From assembly GCA_012032575.1 (NCBI GenBank), contig JAAUSP010000136.1:1-14647 (forward strand): a stretch of DNA of 14,647 bases, given 5' to 3'. Positions 1-7,259 of this stretch are shown in pieces. Below the pieces are notes generated by a model, which worked only from the letters and a program-made list of their open reading frames with translations, did no database searches and had not been told where the DNA came from. The position numbers and the translations under genes are program-made. Every line of letters starts with the position of its first letter. Position 1 is the first letter of the stretch. Source of the stretch: Anaerolineales bacterium. Its GTDB lineage: Bacteria; Chloroflexota; Anaerolineae; 4572-78; J111.

Positions 1-2
1 TG

Positions 3-375
3 CCCGATGTGGACTCGGCCGGGCATGCTTTGGGCTGGATGTCGCCGGGGCAATTGCTGGCCGTCAGCCTGACGGATCGTTTGGTTTGGTGAAGTGGTGA
101 GCGCCCTTGAGGGAGAAGACTATCTTGACCAAACTCTGCTGATTATCACCGCCGATCACGGCGGCAGCGGGGTCAAACACGGCAGCAACTCGCCGGAAGA
201 TATGACCATTCCCTGGCTGGCGGTGGGGCCGGGCGTGCCTGCCGGCAAAGTTCTGCAAAGCAAGATCATTACCTATGATACCGCCGCCACCGCGTTGTAT
301 GCCTTTGGCTTGCCTATTCCTGAGAATTGGGATGGGCGGCCGGTTTTAGAAATTTTTGAGGAAGAGCCTCAATAA
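3..375 (+). CDS. Alkaline phosphatase-superfamily phosphodiesterase/sulfatase-like protein, C-terminal part, frameshifted
   Basis: This is the metal-binding C-terminal part of an alkaline-phosphatase-superfamily hydrolase; the 5' part lies outside the window. Reading from base 3, the peptide has PDVDSAGHALGW, where the Asp and the Gly-His are typical metal ligands. The frame then hits TGA at 90-92. One frame over, the protein continues as GEVVSALEGEDYLDQT, followed by TADHGG (Asp-His ligand pair) and KHG (last His ligand), and stops at 373-375. Removing one T from the TTT at 85-87 joins both halves into one smooth family-like sequence, so I read a single-base insertion, either real or a sequencing error. 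An automatic caller would probably start at the GTG at 94, which would lack the first ligands. The substrate cannot be told: phosphodiesters, nucleotides and sulfates are all possible. cofC follows 106 bases later on the same strand. Confidence 0.75.
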
Positions 376-402
376 AGTTCAAGAGTTATGTCTAAAAACT
401 AA

Positions 403-466
403 CTACAGATTTCGCTGATTACACAGAAAAAAGGTTAGGATTTTGTGAAATCTGTGAAATCTGTGG
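403..466. repeat. Imperfect inverted repeat built of about 9-bp units
   Basis: The arms 403-428 and 441-466 are reverse-complementary at about 21 of 26 positions, around a 12-base loop. The right arm is itself made of 9-bp direct units (AATCTGTGA type). It fills most of the 106-base gap between the phosphatase-like gene and cofC. It could fold in RNA, but it has no U-tract, so I do not call it a terminator. Confidence 0.7.
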
Positions 467-481
467 TTTATTGTAAAACAG

Positions 482-1102
482 ATGAGCAGCGATTTATTTG
501 TTATTATTCCGGCCAAACCCCCCAGCGAGTCAAAAACGCGGCTGGCAGACATTCTGCCCAAGGCCAAACGGGTTGATTTGAGTCGCAGCCTGTTGCAGCG
601 GACCATTGGATTGGCCCGGCAGGTGGGGGAGGTGGTCGTCGTCTCGCGGGATGCGGGGGTGCGCAAATTGGCCAAAGAGTCCGGGGCCTGGGCGCTGGTC
701 GAAGCGGGTCACGATTTGAATCATGCCTTGCAGCAGGCATCTGATTGGGTCGCGGCTCAGGGGGGGCAGGCCGTGCTGGTTGTGCCGGGCGATCTGCCGC
801 TGCTGCAACCCTCGGACCTGGCCGAGATGGTAGCCTTGGGGCAGCGTTCGCCGGCGGTGGTCATTGCGCCCAGCCAGCGCCTCGATGGAACCAACGCCCT
901 GTTATTACGCCCGCCGGGGCTGATTGAATTTGCTTTTGGGCCGGGAAGTTTTGAAAAGCACCAGCAGGCGGCGCGAGTCGCCGGGGTGGAGCCGCTCCTC
1001 TATCACTCGCCGACGGTGGGTCTGGACTTGGATTTGCCGGAGGATTTGCGGATTTGGCAGCGTCATGCTTGTGGGGATTTTGATATCGCCCGGTGTAGTT
1101 GA
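482..1102 (+). CDS. cofC: CofC-type phospholactate/phosphoenolpyruvate guanylyltransferase
   Basis: This enzyme transfers GMP from GTP to a three-carbon phosphoacid (2-phospholactate in archaea, PEP in the bacterial homologue FbiD), giving the side-chain precursor of coenzyme F420. It acts in the cytoplasm. The 206-residue length fits the family. Visible motifs are the nucleotide-binding start IIPAKPPSESKTRL (K18, R20), the metal-binding PGDLP around D104, GTNAL at 136-140 and FGPGSFEKH at 152-160, followed by the closing DLDLPEDL. The last dozen residues after that are not conserved-looking. No clear Shine-Dalgarno precedes the ATG at 482; the start is chosen because the family begins just here. 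Other F420 genes (cofD/fbiA, cofE/fbiB) are not in the window, so the exact acceptor substrate is inferred only. Confidence 0.88.
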   Translation: MSSDLFVIIPAKPPSESKTRLADILPKAKRVDLSRSLLQRTIGLARQVGEVVVVSRDAGVRKLAKESGAWALVEAGHDLNHALQQASDWVAAQGGQAVLVVPGDLPLLQPSDLAEMVALGQRSPAVVIAPSQRLDGTNALLLRPPGLIEFAFGPGSFEKHQQAARVAGVEPLLYHSPTVGLDLDLPEDLRIWQRHACGDFDIARCS

Positions 1103-1107
1103 TGTAG

Positions 1108-1344
1108 TTATTCGGCCACCTGAAAGATTTTTTCCACAGTCCGCTGGGGCAACCGAATTGGAACAAAATAGTTCTCTGGATACAAGTAATCTTCTCCTGA
1201 CTCATCAATCACCCGAATACGTTGATATTCAGCAGCACGAGGATCGGGTAATACCTGATAGATTTTTCTTAGTTCCAACGAGGCCAGGTAGTTGTCATTC
1301 CTGACACAAACAACAAATTGCGCTTTTGTATTTTGCTGCATCAT
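1108..1344 (-). CDS. Conserved-looking small protein of unknown function, second gene of a pair
   Basis: A 78-residue soluble protein with no signal peptide or membrane segment. It contains a compact hydrophobic/acidic core: FVVCVRNDNYLASLELRKIY near the N-terminus, then a RIRVIDESGEDYLYPENYF stretch that resembles a small beta-rich fold. From memory, similar proteins of this length occur in Chloroflexota and cyanobacteria, usually annotated hypothetical; I cannot name a family. It starts 3 bases after the stop of the upstream gene (1348-1590), with GGATGA acting as a possible Shine-Dalgarno about 8 bases before tandem ATGs, so the two are surely co-transcribed. Its stop is only 5 bases from the stop of cofC on the opposite strand, so the two transcripts converge. 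The tight pairing of two tiny genes resembles a toxin-antitoxin layout, but no toxin motif is visible. Confidence 0.7.
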   Translation of the reverse strand: MMQQNTKAQFVVCVRNDNYLASLELRKIYQVLPDPRAAEYQRIRVIDESGEDYLYPENYFVPIRLPQRTVEKIFQVAE

Positions 1345-1347
1345 AAG

Positions 1348-1590
1348 TTATTCATCCAAAAATTGTTTAATCTTCATGTCCCTTTTTCCAACCCCATGGG
1401 CTTCGTACCAGTGTAGTTCAGCCTTGCATACCGTACCATCATCCAAACGAATTAATGCTACTCCTTTTAACTTTCTCCAACGTCTGCCGCCATAAAACTT
1501 CCGCAAACGGGTTATCTCACGAATTGAACTGCTTGCTGCGATGTTTTCAATATTGGTGAGCTTCCCAATGAGTTCAAAATCTATGTCCAT
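1348..1590 (-). CDS. Conserved-looking small basic protein of unknown function, first gene of a pair
   Basis: An 80-residue protein with a very basic middle (LRKFYGGRRWRKLKG, about residues 29-43), then an apparent beta segment VALIRLDDGTVCKAELHWYEAHG and a C-terminal KRDMKIKQFLDE. The Arg/Lys/Trp-rich patch would suit nucleic-acid contact, but that is inference. The ...ELHWYEAHGxGK... pattern is one I recall from short hypothetical proteins of cyanobacteria and Chloroflexota. The gene directly precedes the 78-residue partner by 3 bases. About 195 bases separate it from the end of fni on the same strand; that gap holds no gene, and I saw no clear promoter in it. Function unknown; an antitoxin or small regulator is only one possibility. 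Confidence 0.7.
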   Translation of the reverse strand: MDIDFELIGKLTNIENIAASSSIREITRLRKFYGGRRWRKLKGVALIRLDDGTVCKAELHWYEAHGVGKRDMKIKQFLDE

Positions 1591-1785
1591 GTAGCTATTT
1601 TTGGCAGACGAGTTATGTTAACCAGATTGAAGTCCAAAGCGTCCTTGATTTATTGTACTCTCTTTTCGACTTCATTCCTAATCGTCACTGAACTTCACGG
1701 ATCATCTGTTGTCTTTGGATTTACGTTGTGTGACCAGATGAATAGTGCTCACTCTTTACGATAAAGCCCGCTATTTGATAAAAGT

Positions 1786-2865
1786 CTAACCCCGCCTAAT
1801 CAACCGCTTCGTCCCCTGCAACGCCTCGATTGAATCCACCCCGATACCAAACATAGCGATCCGCAGTTCAGTGGTGGCAATCTCGATTTCGTCCAGCACG
1901 GCCTGCACCGAGTTGACCGCCGCTTTGAGAAAAGGGCCGGCCATGCCGGCGACGCTTGCCCCGAGGGCGATGCACTTGGCCATATCCAGACCGTTGCGCA
2001 GCCCGCCGCTGGCGATAATCGGCAGGCCGCTGCCGCCGCGTTTGGCCGCCACAATGGCTTCGCTGGTGGGGATGCCCCAATCCACAAACGTGGCCGCCAC
2101 CCGCCGCCGCACCTCTGATTTGGCCCGGTACATTTCCACCTGACTCCAACTGGTTCCGCCGGAGCCGGCCACGTCAATGGCCGCCACCCCAGCCTCGGCC
2201 AGTCGGCGCACGCTGTCCTCCGCAAAGCCCCAACCGACTTCTTTGGCAATCACCGGGATTTCCAGCGCCCGGCAGACCGCTTCGACCCTGGCCAGCAAGC
2301 CGCTAAAGTTGGTGTTGCCTTCAGGCTGTACCGCTTCCTGCAAGGCGTTGAAGTGCAGAATCAGCGCATCGGCCCCGATCATGTCCACGGCCCGGCGGCA
2401 GTGGTCTACGGTATAACCGTAATTGAGCTGTACTGCGCCCAAGTTGGCCAACAGCATGGCCGTCGGTGCAACGGCACGGACCTGAAAACTGGCTGCCAGC
2501 TCCGGGTTTTCGAGGGCGGCCCGCTGCGACCCCAGGCCCATGGCAATGCCGCATTGTTCGGCGGCTTCGGCCAGGGTGAGGTTGATCTGGCGGGCTTGCT
2601 CGGTGCCGCCGGTCATCGAAGAGATCAGCAGCGGCGCTTTGAGCGTTTTGCCCAGAAATGAGACCGATGTATCAATGTCGGCCAGGTCAAGTTCGGGCAG
2701 GGCCTGGTGCAAAAAATGATAATGTTGCAGGCCGGTGGTGAGCTGGCGAAAGTTGACATCTTCTTCCAGGTTGATGCGAATATGATCCGATTTTCTCTGT
2801 TCGTGCATACCAGGGCGACCGGCAGCGGACGGCAGAAATAATTCTGGAAGTACCGCCGCAGGCAT
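1786..2865 (-). CDS. fni: Type II isopentenyl-diphosphate delta-isomerase (FMN-dependent)
   Basis: Interconverts isopentenyl and dimethylallyl diphosphate, using reduced FMN and Mg2+, to balance the two C5 units of isoprenoid synthesis; cytoplasmic. The 359 residues form the expected TIM barrel. Visible family motifs are RKSDHIR at 24-30, SSMTGG at 82-87 (FMN phosphate side), GLGSQR at 110-115, [13 protein letters not shown] (substrate/Mg2+ region with the catalytic Gln and Glu), AKEVGWG with the FMN-contacting Lys, AGSGGTSW, and [13 protein letters not shown] near the end. The family usually begins close to Met20 (HEQRKSDH), but an AGGAG stands 7 bases before the ATG at 2865, so I keep the longer start with a 19-residue extension; the other start would be 2808. 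It is divergent from the glycosyltransferase remnant to its right and stands alone. Confidence 0.95.
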   Translation of the reverse strand: MPAAVLPELFLPSAAGRPGMHEQRKSDHIRINLEEDVNFRQLTTGLQHYHFLHQALPELDLADIDTSVSFLGKTLKAPLLISSMTGGTEQARQINLTLAEAAEQCGIAMGLGSQRAALENPELAASFQVRAVAPTAMLLANLGAVQLNYGYTVDHCRRAVDMIGADALILHFNALQEAVQPEGNTNFSGLLARVEAVCRALEIPVIAKEVGWGFAEDSVRRLAEAGVAAIDVAGSGGTSWSQVEMYRAKSEVRRRVAATFVDWGIPTSEAIVAAKRGGSGLPIIASGGLRNGLDMAKCIALGASVAGMAGPFLKAAVNSVQAVLDEIEIATTELRIAMFGIGVDSIEALQGTKRLIRRG

Positions 2866-3007
2866 ACTTTCTCCTAAAATAAGATAGTTCAGACGTGGGC
2901 AGTTTACCAGTGAGCCAACCCCATGTCAAACCCTTGAAGGCCAGGCAGATCTCATAGGTTTTCAAAATCTATCAGGTCTATCTCCAAAAATTGGGACGTC
3001 GCAGGGC

Positions 3008-3036
3008 TTGCTATCTGGCCGCCTCGCCACTATAAT
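3008..3036 (+). promoter_or_regulatory. Predicted sigma70-type promoter of the glycosyltransferase remnant
   Basis: TTGCTA at 3008-3013 is followed after exactly 17 bases by a perfect TATAAT at 3031-3036. Transcription would begin near 3043, about 25 bases before the TTG start. AGAAGG at 3057-3062 is a plausible ribosome site. The promoter looks intact although the gene it drives is broken. Confidence 0.6.
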
Positions 3037-3068
3037 GCGGCGTATTCAGAGGGAAAAGAAGGCAAAAC

Positions 3069-4088
3069 TTGCTCAATTACTCTGAGACAAATTTTATTTA
3101 TCTCCTTCCTTCCAAAAACCCAGCCGTAAAACCTGTCCGCCTGCTCATTTTTGTAGTGATTTTCTTCGCGGTTCGCCTGACTAACCTGACCCTTCTGCCG
3201 CCATACATTGATGAACTCTTGCATATCAGCCGCGCCTTCACCCTCTTGCACCAAAGACAACTTTTTATCTCAACCGAAGGGGGCAAATTTCTACAAATCT
3301 GGCTGATCGCGCCCGCCCTCGCTCTAAGCGGTGACCCGCTCTGGACGGCCCGGTTGGTGACAATCTTGATAGGTCTGCTGTCAGCCCTGGGTTGTTATCT
3401 TTTGGGAAAAGCCCTGTTCAACCGTGAAACAGGCCTGCTGGCGGCCTGGCTCTATCTGCTGGTTCCCTATGCCCTCTTTCTGGATCGCCTTGTTCTCAAT
3501 GACAGCTTGCTCGCCATGCTTGGGGTTTATATCTTGCTGTTCAGTCTAAAACTTGTCGGGCAAGCGAGTTTGGGGTTGGCTCTGGGTTTGGGGCTGAGTC
3601 TGGGGTTGACCGTTTTAACTAAGTTGAACGGGAGTATCTGGTGGGTGATTCCGGTGGGGGTGCTGTTAGCCAGACTTTCGCGGCTGCCAAAATCCTGGGT
3701 ATATTTCGGGGGGGCTTATCTCCTGGCATTTGTAGTGGTGTCACCGCTGTTTTCTTTATTACCAGAACAGCTTGCAGCGCCAGCCGAGAAAACCTGGTTA
3801 CTCGCGGCCCCATTGCCCGCTTCATTAACAGCTATGTGGTGGGGCAATATTCAGCAAATATGGCTCTACTATCAAACCTATCTCACCTGGCCGATTGGGG
3901 TACTGATCTTACTGGGTGTGATCCTGAGCCTATATCGGCGGCCTCAAAGTGGTCTATTGCTGCTGGGGGGAGCCTTTTTGCCAAGGATATTCGCGAGCAA
4001 ATCCTCAAAATCCGCCTGCCCGGCGACATGCGCTATGACTCGGTTTTTAACGCCGTTTTCAATCGCTACCTCAACCGCTACAACCTGA
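3069..4088 (+). CDS. GT-C (PMT/GT39-like) membrane glycosyltransferase, truncated, with out-of-frame tail
   Basis: An integral membrane protein of the dolichyl/polyprenyl-phosphate-sugar mannosyltransferase-like superfamily. The first segment (VRLLIFVVIFFAVRLTNL) is followed by a short loop with PPYIDELLHISRA, where the Asp-Glu pair is the usual catalytic acid position in the first outer loop. Several Leu-rich membrane helices follow (about residues 85-300). Genuine-looking sequence ends near residue 305 (LLLLGGAFLP, base 3983). The remaining 34 residues (RIFASKSSKSACPATCAM...) are a wrong-frame reading of the DUF4956 fragment described next. Family members are typically around 500 residues or more, so the C-terminal half is missing and activity is doubtful. 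The TTG start at 3069 is chosen for its promoter, the AGAAGG 6 bases upstream, and its position just ahead of the first helix. Confidence 0.7.
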   Translation: MLNYSETNFIYLLPSKNPAVKPVRLLIFVVIFFAVRLTNLTLLPPYIDELLHISRAFTLLHQRQLFISTEGGKFLQIWLIAPALALSGDPLWTARLVTILIGLLSALGCYLLGKALFNRETGLLAAWLYLLVPYALFLDRLVLNDSLLAMLGVYILLFSLKLVGQASLGLALGLGLSLGLTVLTKLNGSIWWVIPVGVLLARLSRLPKSWVYFGGAYLLAFVVVSPLFSLLPEQLAAPAEKTWLLAAPLPASLTAMWWGNIQQIWLYYQTYLTWPIGVLILLGVILSLYRRPQSGLLLLGGAFLPRIFASKSSKSACPATCAMTRFLTPFSIATSTATT

Positions 4089-4249
4089 TCGCCGTCGAAA
4101 CGGTGCAGGCCGGCACCCTGACCGAACTGGTTTACGGAGTGGAGTTGAAGAAACAGTCCGAAGCCCAGAACTTTATGACTGAACTGCGCCAGTTGAATGA
4201 CAACAACAAGGTGGCCCTGATCACCGGCTATCATGAGGTGGATTTATAA
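3980..4249 (+). pseudogene. C-terminal fragment of a DUF4956 membrane-associated protein
   Basis: In the frame starting at 3980 the peptide AKDIREQILKIRLPGDMRYD begins, followed by VFNAVFNRYLNRYNLIAVETV, GTLTELVYGVELK, FMTELRQLN and NNKVALITGYHEVDL to the stop at 4247-4249. This matches my memory of the soluble C-terminal domain of DUF4956 proteins, which normally follows several membrane helices; such proteins often lie beside VTC-type polyphosphate polymerase genes. Those helices are absent: upstream in this frame the sequence is only a shadow of the glycosyltransferase. There is no start codon of its own near the junction. It is best read as the 3' remnant of a second gene joined to the truncated glycosyltransferase by deletion or recombination, or by an assembly error. 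DUF4956 identity is from family recall, not from a search. Confidence 0.65.
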
Positions 4250-4313
4250 AACTGCTTTGCGACGGGGCAGCCGGACGGGTAAAGCAAGAGACGAAGGGTT
4301 GGGGGTTTTGGTG

Positions 4314-4440
4314 GGCTAACGCCTGCGGTTCAACCGATTGCGGGTGGGCAAAGATGGCCTCACCTTAAGCCGACGCCGCCACCAAACCGAGGTTGCAGGT
4401 CGAGTGGTAGCAGGTAGGGTGGAACGAATTGTTGTTAGGC
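4314..4440 (-). other. attC-like integron recombination site
   Basis: Read on the minus strand, it opens with GCCTAAC (4440-4434, fits the R'' consensus RYYYAAC), an 8-base spacer, and GTTCCACC (4425-4418, L''-like). After an imperfectly palindromic centre it closes with GGTTGAAC (4335-4328, L'-like), a 7-base spacer and GTTAGCC (4320-4314, R'-like, one mismatch to GTTRRRY). L'' and L' are complementary except at one base. Total length is 127 bases, within the attC range. The TAA stop of the DUF2442 gene lies inside GCCTAAC, as in many gene cassettes. No integrase is in the window. Confidence 0.6.
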
Positions 4441-4722
4441 CACATCCCCCATAGCTATTTCAAATTCCGGCAAAGGCGTTCCGGTAGCTTCACTATAAAG
4501 AACATCAGGACAGAAATCTACTTCATTCGGCCAGACAAGTGTGCCAATTTCAGGGTCAACTTTCACTTGCTTGAAGAAATTTATATCCTGCAATGGCGCA
4601 AAAACCCCACCTCGCCCTACAATTCGGTCTTTGAAATCTAATTCTGCTTTCTCGCCATTGGTAAAAGTTAACTCTAAGCGGTATCCCTCAATATGGCGAG
4701 CCTCTGCAATTCGTGGAAACAT
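4435..4722 (-). CDS. DUF2442 domain protein
   Basis: A 95-residue soluble protein of the DUF2442 family. Recognisable parts are YRLELTFTNGEKAELDF near residues 14-30 (paired beta strands), then GGVFAPLQDINFFKQVKVDP and GTLVWPNEVDFCPDVLY, a typical family ending, plus a short non-conserved tail. DUF2442 genes are often found next to DUF4160 genes and are annotated by context as one half of a toxin-antitoxin-like pair; a biochemical role is not established to my knowledge. Here the DUF4160 gene lies just upstream, 15 bases apart, and its stop TAA merges into the ribosome site (TAAGGAG) of this gene, which implies translational coupling. The stop codon sits inside the attC-like site, suggesting the two genes travelled as one integron cassette. 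Confidence 0.85.
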   Translation of the reverse strand: MFPRIAEARHIEGYRLELTFTNGEKAELDFKDRIVGRGGVFAPLQDINFFKQVKVDPEIGTLVWPNEVDFCPDVLYSEATGTPLPEFEIAMGDVA

Positions 4723-4737
4723 TATAAATAAATCTCC

Positions 4738-4998
4738 TTATTCTAATGGCTCAATTTTCTCGGCGGGTTGGTCATTATGTAGCCGACCCCAATTCTGCAT
4801 CAATTCCCGTTGATGCAGAGCAGCCCATTCAATGACTAGCGACTCGGCCCGATGTGGCAAACCACCCTTCAAGACGCCAATCGGATTGATTCCAATCTCC
4901 ACTTCATGCTTACCATAGATAGCATGAAAGTGCGGAGGTGGGTGGTCATCAAAATACATCCGAATGATGATACCAAAAAAACGGCTTATTTCTGGCAT
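4738..4998 (-). CDS. DUF4160 domain protein
   Basis: Small soluble protein of the DUF4160 family: MPEISRFFGIIIRMYFDDH, then PPPHFHAIYGKHEVEIGI, with the HFHA-type histidine cluster characteristic of the family, and a C-terminal helix AESLVIEWAALHQRELMQNW. I place the start at the ATG at 4998 because the family typically begins MPEISRF; an upstream in-frame ATG at 5031 would add 11 residues but has GAGGG directly touching it, too close for normal spacing. No strong ribosome site precedes 4998 either, so the start is uncertain. It forms a two-gene unit with DUF2442 downstream. The pair is commonly proposed as toxin-antitoxin-like from genomic context; which would be the toxin is unknown. Base composition is more AT-rich than the core genes. 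Confidence 0.85.
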   Translation of the reverse strand: MPEISRFFGIIIRMYFDDHPPPHFHAIYGKHEVEIGINPIGVLKGGLPHRAESLVIEWAALHQRELMQNWGRLHNDQPAEKIEPLE

Positions 4999-5031
4999 GA
5001 TAGCTTCAAATTCAATCAAGCTCCAAATCAT

Positions 5032-5458
5032 CCCTCAACAACTGGTTAGTCGAAACACCAGAATAGAGAGATATTTTTAGTAAGAGTGGGTTGAAAGGAA
5101 TTTTTGTGCCTTTTTCAAGTTTACTAATATAGCTTGAAGATTTAATCCCAAGTTAAGGCTACAGTTATTTTACTGATTCTGTCTGATTCTGTAAACTGCG
5201 CGGCCATCTTTGACCTTTTTGGTTGGGGGTGACCGTTTTTCATTGATAAAACCGGCCCAGCAAGAAAAAAGAACGCTCCTGTCCGCCGATAGGCAGGCCA
5301 TCAAGCAAACGTGACCGCTCAACCCTGGATTTGAGGTCGGTATGGTTCAAGCTGTCTCTTTTTTTAGCCTTTACGCCTCTTTTGTAATTTTAAGGTTCCG
5401 GTGTTTGACAAGTGTACTACATCGGTGGGCGGCATTTTATATGCAGAATTACCTGTAA
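5032..5458. other. Non-coding stretch between the DUF4160/DUF2442 cassette and the DUF262 gene
   Basis: I see no gene here: every frame is broken often. It holds a 6-bp inverted repeat TTCAAG/CTTGAA (5114-5119, 5133-5138), with a minus-strand TATATT between the arms, which could be part of a promoter for the DUF4160 operon. It also holds a perfect 10-bp tandem duplication CTGATTCTGT (5173-5182 and 5183-5192). The minus-strand GTTGAGG (5039-5033) is a weak match to an attC R box and could mark the other edge of the gene cassette. Confidence 0.4.
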
Positions 5459-7255
5459 TCATAGCACATTGAAATAATCTTTGATTTTAGCAGCCATCAA
5501 TTTACGTCTTTCTTCCAAAAAGAGGTCATACTCATCTGCCAGTGAATTAAAAATATCTTCAGGGATAGAATGTTGACTTAGATTTTCTTTCAGTTCATCC
5601 AAATCGGTGATGCCGCCATATTTCTTTTTGCCACCCTGACATTGCTCAAATAATTCAGCAAAATAAACTTGGGGTGATTTTGCCCCAATAGCAATATTGA
5701 TTTCGCTTTGAGCCAACGCATAATTGGCAATCTGATTATAACGACCACGATTAAGTCCTTGACTCTTTAAATATTTACGCGGAAATAGGTGGTGAACATC
5801 AGACCTGTTTAGAAGTAAGTCCGTAACTGTAATATCGCGTGACAAAAAACCTTTGTCTTTGAGTTTGACTTGTGCGGCTTGATACACCAGAAAATAGGGG
5901 CTAATGCTGGATGACGTGTCCATTTGTTGGGGTAATAATGCCGACCAGAAACTTCCTGATAATTCTGCTTCTATTACCGCAGATATATAGGTCACAACAC
6001 CTCGCGCTTCTATTTGACGAATATCAAGATCAATTGCAGTTTCAGGGTTGCCTGAGTAGCGCCCTGTAAGCATCGAGAGAACGAACCAACGCCGTACAAG
6101 ATGTTCAATATCGTCAGCCGGTAGACTTTCAGCCCTTGAACGCAAGTACAAAATATAGGCAAAATTGACTGAGTTCTGTCCACCAATTAATGCACTGGTA
6201 ATAAAACCAGCCGAACGCAAAATCATTACCAGGCGATCATAGTGTGTTTTATTGATGAAATGAATTATACCCTTTTTGAGCCGGGTAAATGAGTCTTGAG
6301 CAATGACTTCTTCATATTGCTTGGTCACAAAATTACGACCAGATAGCAATGCCACCAAGTCCTGTAACTTGCCTCGTCCAAATTCCGACGTAAATGCTAC
6401 ACGGAGCATATCGGTATAGGCCGGATCATAAATATCATCATTAACATCCTTTAGCCAGGCCATTTTGGGGAAGAACTCTGATTTGGCGAATTCAGGATCA
6501 CCTTTTTCGATACGGCTGTAAAATTCAGGTGCTACAGCCAAATGGCAGAAATAATCAATCGCTTTGCGTAACGTGTTGCCGCCATAAGTTTCATTAGCGG
6601 CTATTTTCGACATAGCAAAATCTGCTTGACTCAGTTCTGCTCCGGAGGAATTCACCCGAATAAATATCTCTGTAACAGTTTCAATATCTAAATCTTCGGC
6701 AAGTTCAATTATCCCAACGTGGTTATTAATGATTTTACGCAATTTTTCCAGTACACCGAACAAACTATCTTCATCAACACCCGGATTGGCAGAAGCATAG
6801 GCTCTGGTTGTTTGTAAAAGTTTGGCATTAGGTGAAAAGATGTCGGCTATATCAGGTATCCAAACCGGGTTCTTTTTAATGGCCGGGTTAGATACTTCAA
6901 ATTTCTCATCTAATGGATTGAAAGCAATACGGATACGGACAGTTTCATACTCTTTGGTTAAAACTTCTCTCCCCAGTAAGGCCGCCATTAACGCCGTGAT
7001 ACGCTGTTGTCCATCAATCAAGATGCGTTTACCGGCTGACGCTGTACCATCTTTGAGTTTAATCGTTGGATTACGCCAAACAATCAAATAACCGACTGGA
7101 TAGCCCTGGTAAAGTGAATCGAGCAGATTACGTACTTTGGTGGCTTCCCACACAAATGGACGCTGGATTTCAGGAATGGCAATTTCACCAGATTTAACCC
7201 ATGTAAGCAAAGTCTCAATAGGATGTGGAGTGACAGAATATCGTTGAGTGGTCAT
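5459..7255 (-). CDS. DUF262/DUF1524 (GmrSD-type) predicted modification-dependent nuclease
   Basis: A 598-residue single chain joining an N-terminal DUF262 domain (ParB/Srx-like NTPase) to a C-terminal HNH-like DUF1524 region. DUF262 marks are [10 protein letters not shown] at 27-36, the loop [10 protein letters not shown], the catalytic DGQQR at 81-85, and [20 protein letters not shown] around residue 200. The nuclease part shows DVHHLFP at 486-492 (HNH His), followed by the Asn residues of ANYAL and SEINIAI. This order is that of GmrSD/BrxU-like type IV restriction enzymes, which cut DNA bearing modified bases in an NTP-dependent way and act against phages. No methyltransferase, Dnd/Ssp or BREX gene is nearby, so it would act alone. 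An AGGTAGGT lies just before the ATG, and a small broken ORF ends 4 bases upstream, implying an operon. The gene is clearly more AT-rich than its neighbours, consistent with transfer. Confidence 0.85.
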   Translation of the reverse strand: MTTQRYSVTPHPIETLLTWVKSGEIAIPEIQRPFVWEATKVRNLLDSLYQGYPVGYLIVWRNPTIKLKDGTASAGKRILIDGQQRITALMAALLGREVLTKEYETVRIRIAFNPLDEKFEVSNPAIKKNPVWIPDIADIFSPNAKLLQTTRAYASANPGVDEDSLFGVLEKLRKIINNHVGIIELAEDLDIETVTEIFIRVNSSGAELSQADFAMSKIAANETYGGNTLRKAIDYFCHLAVAPEFYSRIEKGDPEFAKSEFFPKMAWLKDVNDDIYDPAYTDMLRVAFTSEFGRGKLQDLVALLSGRNFVTKQYEEVIAQDSFTRLKKGIIHFINKTHYDRLVMILRSAGFITSALIGGQNSVNFAYILYLRSRAESLPADDIEHLVRRWFVLSMLTGRYSGNPETAIDLDIRQIEARGVVTYISAVIEAELSGSFWSALLPQQMDTSSSISPYFLVYQAAQVKLKDKGFLSRDITVTDLLLNRSDVHHLFPRKYLKSQGLNRGRYNQIANYALAQSEINIAIGAKSPQVYFAELFEQCQGGKKKYGGITDLDELKENLSQHSIPEDIFNSLADEYDLFLEERRKLMAAKIKDYFNVL

Positions 7256-7259
7256 ATAC

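Noticed and set aside
2806..2808. Shorter fni start at Met20
   Set aside because: Family length favours it, but there is no ribosome site before it, while AGGAG precedes the ATG at 2865. Kept as the alternative only.
3641..3979. Protein reading of the plus-strand frame that ends in the DUF4956 tail, upstream of the junction
   Set aside because: Its sequence is a low-quality shadow of the glycosyltransferase helices; only the part from about 3980 on is protein-like.
4314..4440. attC-like site read in the plus orientation, closing with GTTAGGC
   Set aside because: That would give a perfect last box, but the preceding plus-strand gene is a broken fragment ending 64 bases away, whereas on the minus strand the DUF2442 stop lies inside the first box. 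The minus orientation is preferred though not proven.
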